DNA from: Corynebacterium minutissimum | Lineage (GTDB): Bacteria > Actinomycetota > Actinomycetes > Mycobacteriales > Mycobacteriaceae | Assembly (NCBI RefSeq): GCF_000805675.1 | Contig: NZ_JSEF01000016.1 | Span: forward strand, 62,001-126,000 | Length of the DNA: 64,000 nucleotides | Direction of reading: 5' to 3' | Part shown: positions 60,155 to 64,000 of the stretch, piece after piece | Layout: every line of letters begins with the position of its first letter | Numbering within the stretch: the stretch's first letter is position 1 | Notes under the pieces: model-generated | What the model saw: only the letters and a program-made list of their open reading frames with translations | The model's database searches: none | What the model was told of the DNA's origin: nothing | Translations under genes and position numbers: made by a program

Positions 60155-61457
60155 CCTTCGTGGCCGGAGAGGGGTGGGCATCCTCGGCGGCGAGGCGCTC
60201 AAAGGCCACCGCCGCCAGGGCCGCGGCTTGGTCACCCAGCACCGAGTCGTCGAAAGTCACCAACGGCGAGTGATTCCACTCGCGCATATGCTCCGGGGTT
60301 TCCGGATTAGCTGTACCAAACCACATGAACGTGCCCGGGACCTGAGCCAGCACCATACCAAAGTCCTCCGAGGCCATCATCGGCGTCTCCATCGGCAGGA
60401 CATTCTCGGCCCCAAACATGCCTGCCCACAACGACGCCGCAAACTGGTCTTCTCTCGGCGAGGTTTTCGTCGCGGCATAGAGCACCTCAAAGTCCACCTT
60501 GGCCGTGCAGCGATGCGAGGCCGCCACCGAGCTCGAGACTTCAATGATCATCTGGCGGACGGCTTCGATGTGTTCGTCGCGAAGCACGCGCACCGTTGCC
60601 CCCAGCTCGGCCTTATCAGGAATAATGTTGACCGCGCCGTCGCCCGCGCGCAGGTTCGTCACGGTGATGACGATAGGTTCGTTAGCGTCGAAGCGCCGCG
60701 TCAGAGCCACCTGCAACGCCACCTGGATTTCTGCTAGTGCCGCTACCGGATCCACGGCGTCGTGCGGGCGCGAACCGTGCCCGCCTTTGCCGTAGACCGT
60801 GATCCACAGGTTGGAGGAGGAAGCCATCATCGGGCCGCCAATGTGGTGGAACGTGCCCCGATCCTGCGGCCCAACGTGGAGACCGTAGGCGGCAATGGGA
60901 CGGCGTCCAGCAGCGTCAAGCACGCCTTCCTCAATCATGGGCTGCGCACCACCAGGGCCCTCCTCACCCGGCTGGAACATGAAGGTGACATCCCCCATCA
61001 GCTCCTCGCGGTGGCGGCACAGCATCTTCACCGCGCCGATAAGACCAGCCGTGTGCAGGTCATGGCCACAGGCATGCATGTTGTTATTCCGCGACGCAAA
61101 AGGACTGCCCGTCTGCTCGCGCAGCGGCAAAGCGTCCATGTCCGCGCGCAGCAGCACCGACACCGGGCGCTCGCCGCGCTTGCCTCCGCGCAGCACCGCC
61201 ACGACCGAGCTCAAATCATGCCCGCGGTGAATCTCCAAAGGCAAGCCCTCGAGTGCTTCCAACACCTTCTTCTGCGTGCGCGGCAGGTGCAGGCCAATCT
61301 CCGGATTCTGGTGCATATCGCGCCTAAACTCCTGCAGCTCTGGGAGCAGCTCACGGCCCTCCTCAAGGAACACCTCGCTGGCGAGCCGGTCCCCCAATTT
61401 CGCAGAAACCATGGGAAGCGGGGGTAGTTGCTGGCGGTGGCGCGGCGCCATCTTCAT
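60117..61457 (-). CDS. M20-family amidohydrolase / N-acyl-amino acid hydrolase
   Basis: 446 residues from ATG 61457 (GAAAGGA 8 bp upstream). M20D/AmhX-like metallopeptidase fold: DMHQNPEIGLHLPRT, LRADMDALPLREQTGSPFAS, MHACGHDLHTA and FQPGEEGPGGAQPMIEEG with metal and catalytic Glu residues, and a dimerisation domain in the middle. It hydrolyses N-acyl or amide bonds of small substrates such as hippurate-type compounds or N-acyl odorant precursors; the substrate is not determined by sequence. Confidence 0.88.
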   Translation of the reverse strand: MKMAPRHRQQLPPLPMVSAKLGDRLASEVFLEEGRELLPELQEFRRDMHQNPEIGLHLPRTQKKVLEALEGLPLEIHRGHDLSSVVAVLRGGKRGERPVSVLLRADMDALPLREQTGSPFASRNNNMHACGHDLHTAGLIGAVKMLCRHREELMGDVTFMFQPGEEGPGGAQPMIEEGVLDAAGRRPIAAYGLHVGPQDRGTFHHIGGPMMASSSNLWITVYGKGGHGSRPHDAVDPVAALAEIQVALQVALTRRFDANEPIVITVTNLRAGDGAVNIIPDKAELGATVRVLRDEHIEAVRQMIIEVSSSVAASHRCTAKVDFEVLYAATKTSPREDQFAASLWAGMFGAENVLPMETPMMASEDFGMVLAQVPGTFMWFGTANPETPEHMREWNHSPLVTFDDSVLGDQAAALAAVAFERLAAEDAHPSPATKAMREPVQVTSTE

Positions 61458-61521
61458 GGTGTCATCCTTTCGCAGAGTGGTTTCCCCGAGCCTACCTGCG
61501 GCTGTATTAATGTACTAGGCC

Positions 61522-62601
61522 ATGAAGGTCCTTTCCGCGCTGGTGGCCAGCTCCCTGATGTTCACACCCGGCTCCTCCTACCAACTGTCGAGCCGCGACG
61601 AAGCCTCCTCACAGTGGGCCGTTGACACCATGTTCAACGTCATCGATGGCTTAGGCACCTCCTCCCATCTACTCACCGATGCATGGTCCACGGAGCAGGA
61701 AGAGTACCCATACCCGATTAGGGAAATCGACGAGGTCTCCCTCGTGGAGCGGCGTGCTACCGACGAACCCGGCCGTGAGAAGTGGATCGTGTCCTCTCCA
61801 TCAATGGGTCGTGACATTCCCGTCGACGTCATCGTGGGCAACGGCGGGCCCGTAGTGTACTTTCTCGAGGGCGTAGATTCCCCGGAGACCTCGAACTGGA
61901 TCACCAAAGGCCACGTGCGCCGCGTCTTCGGCGAATCCGACGCCAGCATCGTCATCCCCTCGCAGGGAGCCGGATCCATGTGGACGGACTGGCGAGAGGA
62001 TGACCCCAAGCTGGGGCGCCACAAGTGGGAAACGTTCCTCATCTCAGAACTCGCTCCGCTAGTGGAGGCGGAGCTCAACCACAACGCCAAACGCGGACTC
62101 ATTGGGTTGTCCATGGGAGCATCGGGCGCGGTGATGATGGCGAACAACAACCCGGGTTTCTTCAATGGCGTGGCGGGCATTTCCGGTTGCTATTCCACCA
62201 CCAGCAAGGTGGGCCAGGGCACGGTGGACTTGACGGTGCGCACCAAGGGCGGCGACCCGACGAACATGTGGGGCCCGCGCGGTTCGGAGGATTGGTTGCG
62301 CAATGACGTCATGTCCCACCCGGAGGGGCTGCGCGGCACGGCGCTGTACCTCGCCGCGGCCTCGGGCGCGTGGACGGACGAGGAGCTGGCGGCTTATCCC
62401 GGAAAGTCCGTCAATGATCGCATCGGGGGCACCCTTTTGGAGGCCGGCTCGCGTCGCTGTACGGAGGAGTTTTCCGCCGCGCTTTCCGACGCCTCAATCC
62501 CCCACACCACCGACTATCTCACCGACGGCACCCACGACTGGGTGATGTTTGGCAAGCAACTGCAGCCAGCGTGGGATGCGATTAAACCAGCGCTCTACTA
62601 A
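61522..62601 (+). CDS. cmt: mycolyltransferase (antigen 85-like, Cmt family)
   Basis: 359 residues with a short N-terminal export signal (MKVLSALVASSLMFTPGSSY). Alpha/beta-hydrolase with the family landmarks VVYFLEGVDS, the nucleophile Ser in LIGLSMGASGAVMMAN, and the catalytic His in DGTHDWVMFG. It transfers mycolic acids to trehalose or arabinogalactan in the outer envelope. It is the clearest indicator of the organism's mycomembrane. Confidence 0.9.
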   Translation: MKVLSALVASSLMFTPGSSYQLSSRDEASSQWAVDTMFNVIDGLGTSSHLLTDAWSTEQEEYPYPIREIDEVSLVERRATDEPGREKWIVSSPSMGRDIPVDVIVGNGGPVVYFLEGVDSPETSNWITKGHVRRVFGESDASIVIPSQGAGSMWTDWREDDPKLGRHKWETFLISELAPLVEAELNHNAKRGLIGLSMGASGAVMMANNNPGFFNGVAGISGCYSTTSKVGQGTVDLTVRTKGGDPTNMWGPRGSEDWLRNDVMSHPEGLRGTALYLAAASGAWTDEELAAYPGKSVNDRIGGTLLEAGSRRCTEEFSAALSDASIPHTTDYLTDGTHDWVMFGKQLQPAWDAIKPALY

Positions 62602-62611
62602 CGTCGACGAC

Positions 62612-62818
62612 ATGTCCCACTTCCGCAGCGCTTTCATCCCCGCCGCCATCCTCGTGGCAGGGCTCGTCATCCTCGCAGTGTTCTACGTCGGCTTAAGCCG
62701 CCATTACAACTCACAGGAGCTGCAGGCGCTTATCGACGGCGCCAATGCCAACGGCCAGGACTATACCGTCGTCCTCCATAACGAGTTAACTGGGAGCTAT
62801 TCCTTTAACGCCGAGTAA
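62612..62818 (+). CDS. 68-aa single-pass membrane protein
   Basis: From ATG 62612, 11 bp after the mycolyltransferase. N-terminal hydrophobic helix (AFIPAAILVAGLVILAVFYVGL), then an extracytoplasmic polar tail. Family not recognised. It is probably co-transcribed with cmt. Confidence 0.6.
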   Translation: MSHFRSAFIPAAILVAGLVILAVFYVGLSRHYNSQELQALIDGANANGQDYTVVLHNELTGSYSFNAE

Positions 62819-62868
62819 TACAGCGTTCCGGTTGCGAGGTTGGTGGGTCTGTTTTAAGCTTCGTGGCC

Positions 62869-64000
62869 ATGGGGGTATTAGAAACCTACTTCCACTACCG
62901 CAACTCGGGGATCGCGCTAGTGGAACAAGCATCCAGCTCACCCGATGAGCTTCGCGCGCTCGGCGCCGACGCAGCCGACGCCACAGAGCTTTCCCACCTT
63001 CACCGCATCTACTTCGGGCACACCCGCTTCACCGGCAAACAACGCAAAGCCCGTGCCGCCGCGGTGGCACAACAACATAGCCTTAGCATTCTCACCCTGA
63101 TTGAGTCCTACACCGCCAAAGTCAACAAAGACCTTGATGCCTGGAACCTACGCATCAAGCTTGCCGGCACCCCTGCCCACCGTGTCCGCCAGGTCGCCAC
63201 CAAGCGTTTGAAGGAGCTTCGTGTCAAGCGCACCGCTAAACCCGGAGTACGCTTCACCTACCGCTCTAAAGGCCCGAACTCCATCACCATCACCGACACC
63301 CCCACCATCATCGCCGACATCAGAGGCACCCTAGAATCCGTTAATAAAACAAACCTCCTTGAGGCTGCCCGCACCGTCATTGTCACCGGTGGTATTGGCA
63401 CCAAACCTGCCGTACATGCTCAAGTCGTAGTCACCCTGGATGAATTTGACCAAATTATTAACGGGGATGGGGAGGAAATCGAACTTAACCTCACCAACGG
63501 CGCGCGCATGACAGGCGCAGACTTCTTAGCCTACAAGTTTGCTGAGATTGGCTACGCCACCCTCATCCACCCTTTAGAGGGACCGGTTAACTCTTATAGG
63601 ATTCAGCGGCATGCCAGCTGGAAACAACGCATCAGCCTGGCAGCTGAATTCCAAACCTGCTCTAGGCCCGGCTGCAACAAACCAGCCGACTACTGCGAAG
63701 TCCACCACCTCATCCCCTGGCAAGCCGGAGGTTTTACCAACCTCAAAAACCTCACCTTCCTGTGCGCCTACCACAACGGTATTAACGACGATGACCCCAA
63801 ACACCCCACAGGCAGGGGCTACATGTTCCGGCTGAATACCGGGGTGAGCTACATCCCGCCCTGGGGCACACCGATTACCGCCATGCCCGAATACCAAGAA
63901 GCCCTTAACAGACTCGCCGCTGAGCAGGCAGCAGGACAAGCCACAGGGCAACCCCCCGACCCGCCGCCAGGAACAAGCCAACCACCCGACCCACCGGGTG
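62869..64000 (+). CDS. DUF222/HNH endonuclease-domain protein (3' end beyond the window)
   Basis: The frame is open from ATG 62869 to the window edge, 377 codons. An N-terminal DUF222-type helical region is followed by an HNH domain: CSRPGCNKPADYCEVHHLIPWQAGG, then NLTFLCAYHNG, with all metal and catalytic His positions. A Pro/Gln-rich tail begins at the edge. This is the 13E12-repeat type that recurs in many copies in actinobacterial genomes. Whether it cuts DNA in vivo is not known. Confidence 0.85.
   Translation, partial: MGVLETYFHYRNSGIALVEQASSSPDELRALGADAADATELSHLHRIYFGHTRFTGKQRKARAAAVAQQHSLSILTLIESYTAKVNKDLDAWNLRIKLAGTPAHRVRQVATKRLKELRVKRTAKPGVRFTYRSKGPNSITITDTPTIIADIRGTLESVNKTNLLEAARTVIVTGGIGTKPAVHAQVVVTLDEFDQIINGDGEEIELNLTNGARMTGADFLAYKFAEIGYATLIHPLEGPVNSYRIQRHASWKQRISLAAEFQTCSRPGCNKPADYCEVHHLIPWQAGGFTNLKNLTFLCAYHNGINDDDPKHPTGRGYMFRLNTGVSYIPPWGTPITAMPEYQEALNRLAAEQAAGQATGQPPDPPPGTSQPPDPPG

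Noticed and set aside
63574..63981. Minus-strand frame opposite the HNH gene
   Set aside because: The plus frame encodes the full HNH motif; the minus frame has Cys-rich low-complexity translation only.

Overview
The window comes from a Corynebacterium chromosome (Actinobacteria, Mycobacteriales). Coding GC is high by eye. A mycolyltransferase (61522-62601) implies a mycolic-acid envelope. Several neighbourhoods are typical of the genus: glyS / arsR / zur, uppS-recO-era, hemW-hrcA-dnaJ2-rsmE-phoH-ybeY, fadD15 divergent from malQ, and aecD-brnQ-flavin monooxygenase. The species cannot be named from the sequence alone.

Layout. 1-6.7 kb is a visibly AT-richer island of overlapping genes: a small membrane/coiled-coil protein, a GT-B-type glycosyltransferase, an unknown protein and a 1315-residue multidomain glycosyltransferase. 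It probably makes or decorates a surface glycan. wecB (UDP-ManNAc supply), a DUF1707/LiaF-like protein and a secreted PAP2 phosphatase follow. 10.4-17.6 kb carries dnaG, a guanyl-specific RNase with a barstar inhibitor, dgt, a DUF218 protein and a TPM-domain membrane protein. 18.3-24.9 kb carries glyS, arsR, zur, a membrane protein plus Xre regulator pair, uppS, recO and era. 25.6-32.2 kb is a long leftward run (hemW, hrcA, dnaJ2, rsmE, phoH, ybeY, pdxY) for heat shock and ribosome/RNA maintenance. 32.3-41.4 kb has two CNNM/CorC-type proteins, fadD15, malQ, small membrane proteins and a carboxylesterase. 41.9-49.2 kb has idi, a lipoprotein, an ABC exporter, aecD, brnQ, a luciferase-like monooxygenase and a GntR regulator. 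49.2-53.5 kb is a GntR-linked oligopeptide-type ABC importer, followed by a FUSC protein. 56.3-60.2 kb holds a NarL-type two-component system divergent from two PrsW-like paralogues. The end carries an M20 amidohydrolase, the mycolyltransferase and a DUF222/HNH gene cut by the window edge.

The most unusual signal is in the three large intergenic gaps (17.6-18.3, 24.9-25.6 and 41.4-41.9 kb). They contain arrays of short half-sites spaced exactly 14 bp apart, left-oriented on one side and right-oriented on the other, around two dyad cores whose starts lie 41-42 bp apart (53 bp in one array type). Three sequence types (GGCATC, GGTTTn and GGTCCn) share similar geometry. The 18-kb and 25-kb clusters carry all three types in opposite order and are inverted copies flanking the glyS-era segment. 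The third cluster lies between two copies of a ~100-bp element, the first of which has 15-bp terminal inverted repeats. I do not recognise this repeat family.

Other points of note: DnaG has lost most of its zinc-ligand residues; the RNase/barstar pair; and an identical 18-bp palindrome about 36 bp before the start codons of two genes next to the two-component system.
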